From: Paraspadella gotoi
Taxonomy: Eukaryota; Chaetognatha
Direction of reading: 5' to 3'
Assembly (NCBI GenBank): GCA_051294375.1
Contig: CM119271.1
Coordinates: 10,006,291-10,070,290 of the forward strand
DNA length: 64,000 nucleotides
Positions 31,513 to 46,213 of this stretch are shown one piece after another (position 1 is the stretch's first letter; the number at the start of each line of letters is the position of its first letter). The notes under the pieces are model-generated. The model worked only from the letters and a program-made list of their open reading frames with translations. It ran no database searches and was not told the origin of the DNA. Made by a program: the position numbers and the translations under genes.

Positions 31513-33646
31513 TCACGTTTTGTTTCTGACATCGACGGCCAAGAGACGCTCGGCCTCTACGGCGATTTCCGCGTGAATGTCGTTGACTTCGGACTGCGTC
31601 AAGGCCCGACTCATGTGACGATAAACAATGCGGTAGGCGTGGCTCCATCGCCGAGTCTTGGGGTGATAAAACTCGTCGAAGAGCTTGACCTGTTCGATGA
31701 CGTCGCCGCCGACGGCGCGGACAATCTCGCAAAAGTCATTCGAATCGAAATCGCTCTTGGGGGTGGGGGGCGGCGAAATAGCAGAAACGTTCAATATTCC
31801 TTCTATAATTCTACAAGTTTGAAAAAAGGTTTCAAATTCTCTCACCGATTCCTCCGGCAGCCAAAACGACATGTCGTTGAAAATTTGAGGAAATTTGCTA
31901 ATTGGGACGAACTTAAAGGAGTCTCCGGGAGTCTTCCCCTCGAACTGCGACACAAATCCCGAGTCCGTCGTCCAAAAGAGTCGAATGTCAGGGATTCCGA
32001 AGAGCACCATGGCGAGGCGCTCCAGGCCGAGACCAAAGGCCCATCCAACACGATTCTCGACGCCGGCCGAGGAGATGATGGGCTGCTCGACGACGCCGCA
32101 GCCGAGGACTTCCAACCAGTCGTCGTCGTAGAAGACTTCCATCTCCCAGCTGGGGTGGGTGAAGGGGAAGTAGGCGTCGACCCATCTAAAGGGGGGACGA
32201 AGGGTTGAAGTTCCAATTATTTCGGAGACACAAAAAATGAGAAATTTAACCTGATATCGATTTTCTTTCCAAAGAGATAATGGGCCAATCCAGTTAGAGT
32301 CGACTTGAGATGGAACTCGAGCATCTTGGCCGTCTCGGAAGAGTGATGTTGTTGTTTCGACGGGGTTCTGCTTCCGTTATCCTGCGGGAATTAAAACGCC
32401 TGATACGGTAATGCAATAAATACAACAAAAAACATTTGAGCCGGAAAACTAACTTCGAAAAGTTTGAGCCCTTCGACTTTTCGTCCGCTTTGATCCTTGA
32501 AAAGTTGAACGTCTGAGAATAATCTGACTCCTTCCATTTGATGGAAAACGGGGTAATGATTCTTGTCAATCCAGTCTCTTAAAATTAATTTTAATAAATT
32601 ATAACCGGTAAAGTTTAAAATTTTTTCCAAATTAATTAAAATTAAATTTTACCTCCTGTAAACATCACCGACCAATAGGAAACTGTTTAGCCCGCTTCGG
32701 ATGAGATCTTTCTGGCAGAAACAAATGGTTTATAAATATTTAAAAAAATATAAAAATGTTAAAAAAATAATTTATACTAACTTTTAGTGCAAAAACTAAA
32801 ATAGAATCGATAAAGCAAAAAACATCAAAAGACAAAACCTTCAAATCGCCATAACCCAAATTATTTTTTTCACATCGAAAAACACAAAAAGATAAATCTG
32901 GGAAACCTGATGCGCGGACGTGTGCGCCCTCAACATCATCTTCTCGTTGATGTAGTAAGAGTCGGTGTTTTTCCGACTCACGTGATCGAGAGGAACGAGG
33001 AGATCGTCGAAGTTCATCTCCGTCGTCACCACGGGATTCAAATTGTCGAAGACCGAGTGAATGGAATCGTCCCTGGGCGAAGGAGACGACTAAATTGAGC
33101 GAGTTGATTGAGCGATCGTTTGAGATTCTACACACTTCGGGGGAACTGACTTCCCCCTTCACTCGGGTTTTTCCCTCACTTGTGAAGAACGAAATCCTTT
33201 TGGTTTTGCTCGAAGAATCTCTCGATTTTTTTCCGCAGAAGGAAGAGAGGATGATGCGGTTGGGCGTGCAAGTTGCTTCCCAACTTTGACAAGACGTTCG
33301 GAGAGAGATTCGTCCACTCATCGACGGGGTAGTGTCGTCCGTTGACTGAGGTTGAGATCGAAAGGGAGGAAGGATTTGAAGGATCCGTGAAGAGGAAACG
33401 AGACAATTTTCAAATCGCCCCCCAAATTCCCGCGAAATTACCTTCGATTCGTCCGTCCTTGATGAGAAGACCCACGTCGATGTTGGGCCGACGATTCCGC
33501 GCCGCCGACACATAACGCCATCTTTTGAAGACGTTGGGGCAAGAGAGGGCGCCGCAGCGAGGCGAAAAAATTTCTCCGAGTTCCGGACAAAAAGTCGTGG
33601 GAAGAGGACGAGTGTGAAGGCGGGAAAACAAATGACCGACCCTCAT
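31513..33646 (-). CDS. FARS2: Mitochondrial phenylalanine-tRNA ligase
   Basis: Eight exons (33442-33646, 33180-33345, 32907-33072, 32653-32711, 32454-32577, 32251-32381, 31846-32185, 31513-31755) sum to 1434 nt, 477 residues (human 451). After a mitochondrial leader come [29 protein letters not shown], the class II motif 2 region [36 protein letters not shown], motif 3 [20 protein letters not shown], and the C-terminal ferredoxin-like anticodon-binding domain ([19 protein letters not shown] ... [19 protein letters not shown]). It charges mitochondrial tRNA-Phe as a monomer. All introns are GT-AG and phases agree. Confidence 0.96.
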
Positions 33647-34015
33647 GATTCAAAATAACAGGGGTGGGGGACGCAAGTCCGAACACCCGAAATCTATGGA
33701 ATGAATCAAACAGTCGATAAAAATAATAAATTTAAAACGAGATTAAAAAAAAACAAATCTGAAGTAAAATGTATCTAACTGTAAACTTTGTTTGGTTTTG
33801 AAAGTCTGATAAAATAAAAGTAACGATATGGCGCAATTCACTACCGAAATTCACGCCAATTTTTCACTTTTACATATAAATTGAGCCGAGGAGTCATGAA
33901 AAATCTTTTAATGGAAAAAACCAAAACAAAATAACAAAGAATGTTGAGATTTCTTCATGTCGAAGTCGTCAAATCTGGAGGGAATCAATGGTTCGTAACA
34001 AATTTTCTTCGGAAA
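33647..34015. other. Intergenic, FARS2 to EZH2
   Basis: This 369-bp AT-rich spacer shows no coding or structured-RNA signal on either strand. Confidence 0.6.
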
Positions 34016-37727
<3,712 letters not shown>

Positions 37728-38064
37728 GGATCTATGGACAATGGCTTTAGTTGGAGTTCTCTCCCTACACCACCTCCTTTTTAGCGTCCTGCGCTAAAGT
37801 CAGTTCGATTCCATTTTAAGTGAAAAAGTTGCTAGAGAAAAACAAATCTCGAAAGTAACAACGACAGAGGCGAAAAGAACCACTAAAAAAGCTATAAGAG
37901 AAAGAAATAAAAGAAAAAATATTTGTTTTTTTCATTTACGTAGTCAAATAAGCCTTCTTAAGATTTTTCCGACGAAGGAATATAATTATAAAAGTTGCAA
38001 AATTACTCGTTTCACTATCTTTATTTTTTATTTTTTAGATTTAAAATAACTAATATTTATGATT
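37728..38064. other. Intergenic, EZH2 to zinc-finger gene
   Basis: This 337-bp spacer has the EZH2 5' flank (an acceptor-like CCATAG ends 4 nt before its ATG) and AT-rich DNA holding the zinc-finger gene's end. Nothing else is seen. Confidence 0.6.
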
Positions 38065-40214
38065 TTATTTATTTGTTAAATAAACATTTTTCATGAGTAT
38101 ATTACAATACAATGGGCAACTTTTTTTATGTCTTTCGAGTCCTGTTTTTGAGTTGCAAGAATAACTACATTTTTCACAACTGAAACTGGGAGGACAACAT
38201 ATACGCTGATGTAAAATGAGCCCTTGAATGGTTGTGAATGTTCTACTACATTTTTTACATGTTTTAAGTTTCTGATGCTTAACTTGTTGCTCAGCCTCAT
38301 CTTTAGGCGTGTTAAAAGAAGGATGGGCGATATATTGATGGGACTCAAGACTTCTCTTCGTCGCGCCAACGTAACTACATAATTCACAACTGCGAAGTTA
38401 CAATTGTTCATGCTTCTCATGACGAGAAAATCATTTTAATGTCCTAGCACATATTTTTCTCTGCATCTTAACCCCATCGTTTTCATTGCCATAACTTAAC
38501 CCATTGGACATTTTTATGTCACGTAGAAGTTTTACGCATTTCGCATTTCGTTCGATGGACACGTTCATGAGAACATAATAGATCTTTACTTGTACAGAAA
38601 TAATTACAATTTCGCTCATAACAAAAGAAGAGATCATTGTGAACGGCAATTTCATGGCGGCGGAGAATTGTTTTGTTAAGAAAAACTAAACTGCACTCCT
38701 TGCAACGAACTGTCGGATTTGAATTTATTTGAGAAGAATCAGTGCCCAGCACACAATATGAAGATCTGAACGACTGCTTGTCTATGCAAGAAAAAGTGCA
38801 ACCTATCTCATTACAACCCACCATTTCCGGTTCATTTTTTTTAATTAGATTAGAGCTTGACTCAATCTGTATATTTTTAGACGAAACAGCATGATACTGC
38901 AAGAAATGTTTTTTAAGCTCTTGAAAATTTGAAAATTCCGAGGAACAAATTACACACTTTTGACTTTTATAGGTCCAATCGGGTAATCCTAAAAGATAAA
39001 AAATAATTCTTTTTGGTTAAATGCTAATTACGGTAGATACAAATCGTTCCAAGATGAATAAAAAAATCATGAATCTTACCGTGTCGTTTTTCACGATGTA
39101 ACAACAGGTTTTTCTTCCATTTCGTGCGCAAACAGCACAGGTCGCATTCATGGTTTTTTCCATCGTAATGGGTAAGATTGTGAAGATCCAAACATTTCTC
39201 GTACGGGGAAACAAAATGGCAAATGCTGCACTCGAAAATTGGCTTGAAATTCATAGGGCGACTGTATTTCAAAGAATTTTCTCCATCATGGCCATCATAC
39301 TTTCCATCCTCGTGATTTTGAAGGTGAACGTTGAAAAGGGATTCAGACTGAGAAGTAAAATTACACATGGAGCACCTATAGATCTTGCATCGAGAGCAGG
39401 TCCAGGAGGAACCGACGATCTCCGCGTTTCCTTGGTTCGATTGAACTCCGCAAAAGGAACAATCTACGTATTTGTCTCGGCGCTTGACTCGGGTCTTGAC
39501 TCGGGGCTGAGAGGATGGCAAAGGGATCTCGAGTCGACGTTTTTTGTGAACGTCGACGAGGTGGCTCAAAAGGGCAACGGGAGATCGACCCAAGAACGAA
39601 CAGAATTCGCATTTAAATTTCGTTTCGTTCTTCAAGTCGCATATCGTTTGATGTTGTTCATATTCTGATCGGTCGGCGGAGGCGAAGCCGCATTTGTCGC
39701 ATTTGAAGGGTTTTATCTCGGAACACTGTTGCGAAGGATCGAAGGAAGTCTCGTGACCCGTTTCATCCTCATATTTGATTAAATTTTCGTCGAACGAATG
39801 GCTCTCTTGACAATAAGGATCATCAACCGCGCAGGGCTCCTTTTTGAAATTTTCGTGCGTCACTTGGTTAAGAGCGATATGATCAGCGTCTGCGTTATTT
39901 TGATCGCATCCATTTTGAAGCTCTGCTAGGTGTTCCACTTTGAAATTGTCTGGAGAAAAATCTGTCTCTGTGTCAAGAACCGATTGGTACGAGCCGATAT
40001 TGCTATTGCATGGACGCCAAAGATAAGAGTCTGGATGACTCGAATCGGGTTGACCCGCAGATGGGCCTTGGAATTTTTCTTCGGGGCAACCGATTGGGTC
40101 GTCTTCGAACTTATTTACGACGGCTTCTCCATCAAACGTCATCACTGGTTTTTTAATTTCGTCAAAATATAAATCATTATCTGCGAAGGCATCGTGTTCA
40201 CAGTGCGTGTTCAT
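38065..40214 (-). CDS. C2H2 zinc-finger protein
   Basis: Exons 39080-40214, 38523-38988 and 38065-38389 give 641 residues. The N-terminal 150 residues are acidic with no known domain. C2H2-type fingers follow: KPFKCDKCGFASADRSEYEQ-H, FKCEFCSFLGRSPVALLSHL, YRCSMCNFTSQSESLFNVHL, FECSICHFVSPYEKCLDLHN, HECDLCCLRTKWKKNLLLHR, and more irregular ones in exons 2-3 ending CEKCSYSCNSKTGLERHKKS. Several fingers have atypical last ligands. Exon 2 can either stop at TGA (38519-38521, 534 residues) or splice two bases earlier at AC|GTGACA into exon 3, which carries three more fingers in frame. A DNA-binding regulator is likely; no orthologue is recognised. Codon use is more AT-rich than in neighbours. Confidence 0.8.
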
Positions 40215-40310
40215 TTTTCCTTGTATAAAAAATAAAATAAAAATCTTAAAGCATAAGGATCGTCGCAATCGCATAAGAAAAATCTGGATTGTCGACAAAT
40301 TTTGATACTA

Positions 40311-40695
40311 AAAAAAAAAGAAAATTTGAGAAAAGAAAATTAATTTATTATATATATAATTTATTGAGAAAGAAAAATTATATTTTGCGATTGTCAATTT
40401 AAAAAAATAATAAAGTACCGAGGAAAAGTTATAGTTTCTGAAAAAAAAATTTAAAAAAATAAAGTTTTTTTTTTCATTGTCAAATAAACTGATCAGCAGA
40501 CGCAGCCCTTGAGAAAAAAAATTTGAGAAAAGAAAATGAATTTATAAACAGAAAGAAAAATTATATTTTACGATTGTCATTTAAAAAAAATAAAGTACTG
40601 AAAAAAATTAAAGTTACAATTTCTGAAAAAAAAAAGAAAAACTTTTTCATTGTCAAAAAATAAACTGATCAGCAGACGCAGTCCCTGAGAAAAAA
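40311..40695. repeat. Tandem duplication, about 175-190 bp, AT-rich
   Basis: Two imperfect copies are present. Each runs from a purine-rich TTTGAGAAAAGAAAAT segment through GATTGTCA, TAAAGTAC and an A-run to a shared ending that includes AAACTGATCAGCAGACGCAG (near 40486-40505 and 40661-40680). It lies directly upstream of the zinc-finger gene's start and could be its 5' flank. Confidence 0.85.
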
Positions 40696-40803
40696 ACGAA
40701 ATAAAAACACGATGTTACGATAACAAAATGATAACATGCAAAAATGCGATGCCTAATTTTACGAGTTCAATCCTAATTCAATTTTTTTTTCATTAATAAA
40801 ATG

Positions 40804-40804
40804 C

Positions 40805-40837
<33 letters not shown>

Positions 40838-41046
40838 GAGAAGGAAAGAATTAAAAGGCAGCAGCAGAAGCAGCAAGAGAAAAAGAGAGATCCTCTGCAG
40901 AGCCAGCTGCAGAATCGGCAGCAGCAGAAGCAGCAGGAAAAAAAGAGAGAAAAAAAAGAGCCCCTGCAGAGCCAGCTGCAGATTCGTTTTTTCCCCGATG
41001 AATCAGCACTGGGGAAAAGAGAGAGAGAGAGAGAGAAAGAGAAAGC
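40804..41046. repeat. (GA)n tracts flanking a duplicated 60-bp CAG-rich unit
   Basis: Purine tracts at 40805-40850 and 41017-41045 flank two copies (40858-40917 and 40918-40981) of a unit with GCAGCAGCAGAAGCAGCA and CTGCAGAGCCAGCTGCAG. Both copies are open in two plus-strand frames (Gln-rich or Ala/Glu-rich), but no start codon or splice context supports translation. Confidence 0.85.
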
Positions 41047-41344
41047 TACATATATTTAAAAGAGAAAAGAGAAGGAAATATAAAAATAAAAGAGGAAATT
41101 TGTTTGTTGATATAAAACGTAAACAAACATATTTAATAACTGTCCTGACCCAATTTTAAGCACATCGATGATGAGAAGCTGTATATAAATTTTCAGCTTC
41201 ATACACCCAAATTTAATCATTAAAAAGGCATCTATAATTTGGAAACGCCGACGACGACGACGCCACTTATGCGCAAAAGCTAAGCGATTGCGACGATAAA
41301 AATTATTAAAAACGCTTCGCTTTGGCGATGATTTCGACAAACCG

Positions 41345-41625
41345 GTATACTGTGGCGGTTTATTCACACCGCCTCACGTCCATCATCGTTCAGCCAATCC
41401 ATTGGCTCAGAGGGGGAACGCACCATCCCAGGCGTTGCGTTCCATCAACAGTCCTAACGAGTAACGACTTCCCTCTGTGTAAGCAAAGCGAGACCGTCCT
41501 AGGGTAACCGCGCCAGTGACAGGGAGCGTCACTGAGGGTCGGAAGCCCCAAAGCCAACAGTGAGATGCCCCATCCCAATGGGCATCACAGGCAACCCGGC
41601 TGTTGCATTAATACCACTTTAGAAA
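41345..41625. ncRNA. Candidate structured non-coding RNA, strand uncertain
   Basis: A roughly 280-bp GC-rich island in very AT-rich DNA packs several short perfect inverted repeats: GCGGT/ACCGC (41355-41372), AGCCAAT/ATTGGCT (41392-41407), GGAACGCA/TGCGTTCC (41415-41443), CAGTGAC/GTCACTG (41514-41534) inside a GACC/GGTC pair, and a GTG..ATGCCC/GGGCATCAC hairpin enclosed by CAACAG/CTGTTG (41555-41605). No long open frame fits. I compared it from memory with 5S, RNase P, MRP and telomerase RNA and found no convincing match. It could also be a SINE head. Confidence 0.45.
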
Positions 41626-42000
41626 GCTTATAAAAAATGTTTGCAACCATTCCCGCAATTATTTGTTTGCTCGTTTTCTTTTAAAAAAATAAAAAACTTT
41701 AAAAAGCTTAAGAAAATGCTAACCATTTACGGGGTAAGACGTAATTTAGTTGCCTAATTTTTCGTTTCAGCCCGTTTTTCTTTTCGGGGAAAGTATCAGA
41801 ACGTAAATATTTAAACTGAAAAGTAACAAATAATCGTGTGAAAAAAAAACCGAAAAACAGATCAACGGAAAAGAACAAAACGAAAAAGTCGACTTTTAAA
41901 TAACAGTCTCGGTCACTCTCGATCTCTCACTCCAGTCACAAATATTAACCGTCTTAGTTAACGAATCCAATCACAAGTTCACAGTTTGTTTGATCGCGCC

Positions 42001-43077
42001 TCAGGGATGCAATCGCAAAGCGCCGTCTATTCGGATGACTTGGCCGTCAATGGCGGGGCTCTCGATGATCGTCTGGACTAAGTGGGCGAATTCGTCGGGT
42101 CGTCCCAACCTGTAGAGCGAGTTGGATCAATAAGGAATTAAGGGATCGTTAAAAGAACATATAATTGACAAACCTAGGATCGTTAAAAGAACATATAATT
42201 GACAAACCTAGGATCGTTAAAATAACATAATTGACAAACCTAGGATAGTTAAAACTTAAAAAGAACATAATTGACAAACCTAGGAGGATTGGGGACCGTC
42301 GACTCCAAAAACGTCTTGACCTTTTGCGGCAAATTACCCAGGATGGGCGTGTCGAAATATCCGGGAGCGACGGTGTTGATTCGGATGCCGAAATTCGAGA
42401 GGTCGGCGGCGGCGGGAAGCGTGAGACCGTTGACGCCGCCGGTCGAGGCGGCAAAGGCGGCTTGCCCGCGTTGACCCTCGAAGGCGGAGACGGAAGAGGT
42501 GTTGACGATAACGCCGCGTTCTCCGTTGACGTCCGGGGCGTTGTCTTTCATAGAGTCGGCACAGAGACGAATCACGTTGAACGTGCCGATGAGATTTGTG
42601 TTCACCAGTTTCTGAATAATTGAATAAATAAACGAACGAATGAAATAATGAATAAATTTTCAAATCAGCATCGTGCGATAATCTAGGATATTTACGAAAT
42701 TAAACATTTACTTGAAACAACTCCAAGTTATGATATCGAGCCTCCGGATGATCCTTCTTCGGATTAAACGTCAAAATGGAGACGCCGATTCCTGCGCAGT
42801 TGACGTTGACGTTGGGAGGTCCGAAGAGGCGCCTCGTCTCGGTCAAGGCTTTGCGGACGTCGTCTTCGGACATGACGTCGGCGATGAGGAAGGCTGCGTT
42901 ATCGGCGCCCAACCGATTGGCAATCTCTCGTCCTTTCTCCTCTTGCTTCGCCAAATCGCAGAAGACGACTTTGGCGCCCTGAGCAGCGAAGCGCTCGACC
43001 GTTCCGGCGCCGAGTCCGGAGGCGCCGCCAGTTACGAAAGCGATGCGACCAGCGAGTCGGCCAACGGCGGACGACAT
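42001..43077 (-). CDS. HSD17B10: HSD17B10 / MRPP2-like short-chain dehydrogenase, catalytic Tyr and Lys replaced
   Basis: Exons 42712-43077, 42280-42611 and 42001-42109 give 268 residues (human 261). The Rossmann motif [20 protein letters not shown] is intact, as are NCAG and the C-terminus [19 protein letters not shown]. Orthology is clear from [20 protein letters not shown] and the AFEGQ-GQAA stretch. The human catalytic triad Ser155-Tyr168-Lys172 corresponds to Ser162-Phe175-Thr179: the motif reads AAFAASTGG instead of AAYSASKGG, with TTT at 42453-42455 and ACC at 42441-42443. The human protein is also MRPP2, a non-catalytic scaffold of mitochondrial RNase P, so that role may be what is kept. 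The protein acts in mitochondria. Confidence 0.93.
42143..42285 (-). repeat. Four tandem copies of a 5' splice-site unit
   Basis: Units of 31-40 bp each end (plus strand) in ATTGACAAACCTAGGA, which in the transcript is CCTAG|GTTTGTCAAT. The copy at the exon 2 end (boundary 42280) is the one that keeps the reading frame. Three more copies follow within the intron, so the intron contains decoy copies of its own donor. Confidence 0.92.
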
Positions 43078-43350
43078 CGCGAAAAAAGTTTGTTTTTTAA
43101 AAACTTGCGCGACTAAAAAGAGATTATGGGCGGGAATTGTAAAAAGATGAGTTACAATGTGAGTAACATTCTGATCTCCATTCTCCACTACTGTAAATAT
43201 AATATAATTTTTCAGGTAGACTAATAGTAATACTTTGACTGGCAAATATAAGGCAAATTCGGTGATAATCCTAACACCCACGGATTGTGAAATATCAGAG
43301 ATTAAAAAAAAAGCATCTCGAGAAAAACCTCGAGAAAGAGAGATTCACAG

Positions 43351-44337
43351 CTAGTGTGTTGCCGGCATTAGGGGTGTGGACGTGCGATTCTTGCCGAATC
43401 TGGCTTCCAAATGCCCGTCGGGATTCTCCATCAAAAGTTTCTCGTCCTTGAGAAATTGACAAGAGTCGCGAATGACGTCTTCTTCTCTCCCCGTGGCTAC
43501 GACGAGCTGTTCCAGCGTCGCGCCGTCCGCGACTGTCGCGTGCGCCAATATGAGGGCGTTGAGAGCGTACGCCTCCCGCGCGGGGGAGGGAGAGGGTGTC
43601 GGAGAGAAGGTGGCCAGGTCATCGACGACCTCCTTTCCGGAAAATTGAGTGGTCAGGGAGACAATGTCCTCGAGCGTTCCGTCGGGCGACGCCAAGTGGT
43701 TTCTCTCCTCGATGAGCACGCTTCGCTCCATATCCTCTCGACTTCCGGCTTCGTAGTCGATAATAATCGATTTGCGTTTGGCGACGAAGCGTTCGTACTT
43801 GATGCCAACCATGTCGAAGAGCCTCCGAGCGGCGGCCATTTCCGGCTTGGCGTGATGCTTGTCGCTCAGGTAGACGACGCGCGCGATGCCGGCCTGAATG
43901 GCCAGCTTGGCGCACTCGTTACAGGGGAAGAGTGTGACGTACATTACGCAACCGCGGACGTCGCTAGAGTTCTTGTTGACGATGGCGTTGAGTTCGGCGT
44001 GGCAGACGTAAGGGTATTTGGTTTCCAATCGGTCGTCGCCCGTCTTGGACCAGGGCAGTTCGTCGTCGGAGCAGCCGATGGGGAAACCGTTGTAGCCGAC
44101 GCCGACGATCTTGAGTTGATCGTTAACGATGCAGGCGCCGACCTGAAGAGCCAAAGATAATGGATTCCGATCGGTTTTAGTTTCTCCGATAATGGATGTT
44201 CATTTTTCAATTATCGAACAAACCTGAGTGGAGGGATCTTTACTTCGCTGGGCGGCCAGAAAGGCGACGCCCATAAAATATTCGTCCCATTCCAAATACC
44301 CTTGGCGCTTTGTTGAAATAAGTCCCGAGGAATTCAT
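43351..44337 (-). CDS. DCTD: Deoxycytidylate deaminase with C-terminal extension
   Basis: Exons 44224-44337 and 43351-44142 join in phase 0 to 301 residues (human 178). The deaminase core has [40 protein letters not shown], the zinc and catalytic motif HAELNAI and the second zinc motif PCNECAK. It converts dCMP to dUMP for thymidylate synthesis. After residue about 185 an extra 115 residues follow: an acidic linker, a Pro/Ser stretch, then a predicted helical block ([20 protein letters not shown], then [20 protein letters not shown]) that looks like a small winged-helix. No family was identified for this extension. Confidence 0.95.
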
Positions 44338-44473
44338 TTTAACGAGGGAATAAAGACTAAGGACTAAGCGGAAGAAAAAAAAAATAACAAAAAAGCATCG
44401 AATCAAATCTTTAAATACAAAAGAGGCGCGAAACAACGAATCTAAAGCAAATAAATGTCGGTTCCCCATTTCG

Positions 44474-45317
44474 TCAAACGCGCCGGACTTTTCTCGGACG
44501 CGGACCTGGACTGTCGCCGGGATCGATCCCGTAAACTCGAGACTCGTCACTGATGGAGACGACGTTAAGTCCGCCCATGACGAGACCCTGCACGCCGGAA
44601 AGACGCCCCGCTCCGCGGCCCCTGACGATGACGCGAACGTGTTTGATTTTAACTTGTCGCACGAGCCGTTTGGCGAAGCTCATGGCCGCCGTCTGCGCCG
44701 CGATGTTGGTCCCTCGCTTTTTACGGAGGAAGCCCTCGACCCCGGCCGACGTGTACATCTTGGTGCGGAATCGAGAATCTGGGGAGTTTCCGATTCGAGA
44801 TCGAAGTCGAATTGAAACTATGTCAACGAGCTAAAAATAGAATCGACTATATCTTCTCACCCATCATGGCGATCTTCGTGTTGTTCTTCGACGCGTTGAG
44901 GAACATGATGGGAAGATCGACATACTTAATTCCGTCGTACTCCTTCTCATAGTCTTCCGGCCTGGGCATGAAATCGAGCGGCCGGACGCGGCGACGGTCA
45001 CCCGGCTCTCGATCCTCGACCGCCTTCTCTTCCAACGCACGAACCTCTTCCGCGTGAGTGAGGGAGAGTTCGCCGGAGGTTCCGTCGTCGACGGATCGGA
45101 TAGTCTGAGCGAGGGCGGCCTTTCGCTCGAAGGATTCTCGAGAGAGGAAGGGGGAGAGGGAGATGGTTCGAACGAGGGGAGATGGCGGGAGGGAGGAAAG
45201 CGAAGGTCGAAGCAAGTCGGGGGATCGTGGCAGGATAGAGGGAAGAGCGAGAGAGAGAGAGTCGAGCGAGAAGGTCGTTCGCCTTAATCCGGCGAGCAAG
45301 AGTTTGGAGGTTGTCAT
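44474..45317 (-). CDS. MRPS11: Mitochondrial small ribosomal subunit protein uS11m
   Basis: Exons 44861-45317 and 44474-44778 (phase 1 junction) give 253 residues. The uS11 domain is in the second half: [20 protein letters not shown] at the exon 1 end, then [40 protein letters not shown] and [11 protein letters not shown], matching G.GRL....GL..GG..V.SI.D. The first 120 residues are Leu/Ser/Arg-rich (presequence) then charged and poorly conserved. It sits in the mitoribosome small-subunit platform. The start at 45317 is the only in-frame ATG giving a presequence. Confidence 0.95.
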
Positions 45318-46213
45318 TTCTCGACGTTTCTCTTAAATCTGTTAATGACAAATATAACCGATGGTGTAATCGCTTGAAGGAAGAATCGTTCGGCATTTGA
45401 GCATTAGGCGGAAACCCTTGACCAGCATTTGATATTCAAAACCCAAAAGCGTTGAGATCTCGAATCTTTATAAGAACTTCAATTAATATAAATATTGAAT
45501 TTAACTCGGTAATACAACTACATCGCGATATAATTATATTGGTTGTACCAATTTCAAAAGCTGCTTGAGCCGGGGAAAGCTGACTTTAAACCTTTTTGAA
45601 TTCTTGAGAGGGAGGCAACAAATTTTCAACACTTATTCATTTTTTACATATTAGAGTATTGCTTGTTCAAACTTTCAAACTAGTTCGATGCCTCTAATAA
45701 ATAAAATACCATGAAACCCATGTAAAAATAAAAAAAAAGAATCGGCAGTGGTAAGCGGCGGAGTCGCGGACCGATGCTCATCGATCCAATCTCACGAACA
45801 TCGCGATCGAAACAAAAAAGCCCAAATTTGTCGAGAGTTCAGCACGACTTATTTTTCGTCCGGAAAACGTTGACAAAAATTTGTAACAATTTAAATCTCC
45901 TCTAACAAGATTTGATACTAATCGCAATAATCAGAAAACGAGAGAAATAAATAATGGAATGGAGTAACCGTCTCTGTTAGATCGAAGAATACCAAACAAA
46001 GCCTACCCACCAGTAAACCCTTTCGCCCAAATTTTAAAAATCTTTTCATTGACATGTATATATATTATATACAGTATACAAACGGTTAATATGATTATAT
46101 TTTCAGCGCACAATATAATTATAGCGAGGTGCGGACGCAGTCTGTCAACACAGGGTCCCTCTTGATTAAAATAGTTGCAGGCTGCGGTGCAGAGACTCTA
46201 TCGGCCCAAGCTT
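45318..46213. other. Intergenic, MRPS11 to LRP12-like gene
   Basis: About 0.9 kb, AT-rich, with no recognised frame. It contains TATTGGTTGTACCAATTT (about 45537-45554), a near-palindrome also found near 50440-50457 and, with one change, 59368-59385. The 3' UTR of the LRP12-like gene should lie at its right end. Confidence 0.55.

Noticed and set aside
31513-32208. 211-codon plus-strand frame opposite FARS2
   Set aside because: Antisense shadow of FARS2 exon 7-8, with no independent evidence.
41345-41625. Identification of the hairpin island as 5S rRNA, RNase P, MRP or telomerase RNA
   Set aside because: Only isolated short resemblances (for example AAGC..GACCG, CCTAGGGTAACC); the defining conserved boxes could not be placed.
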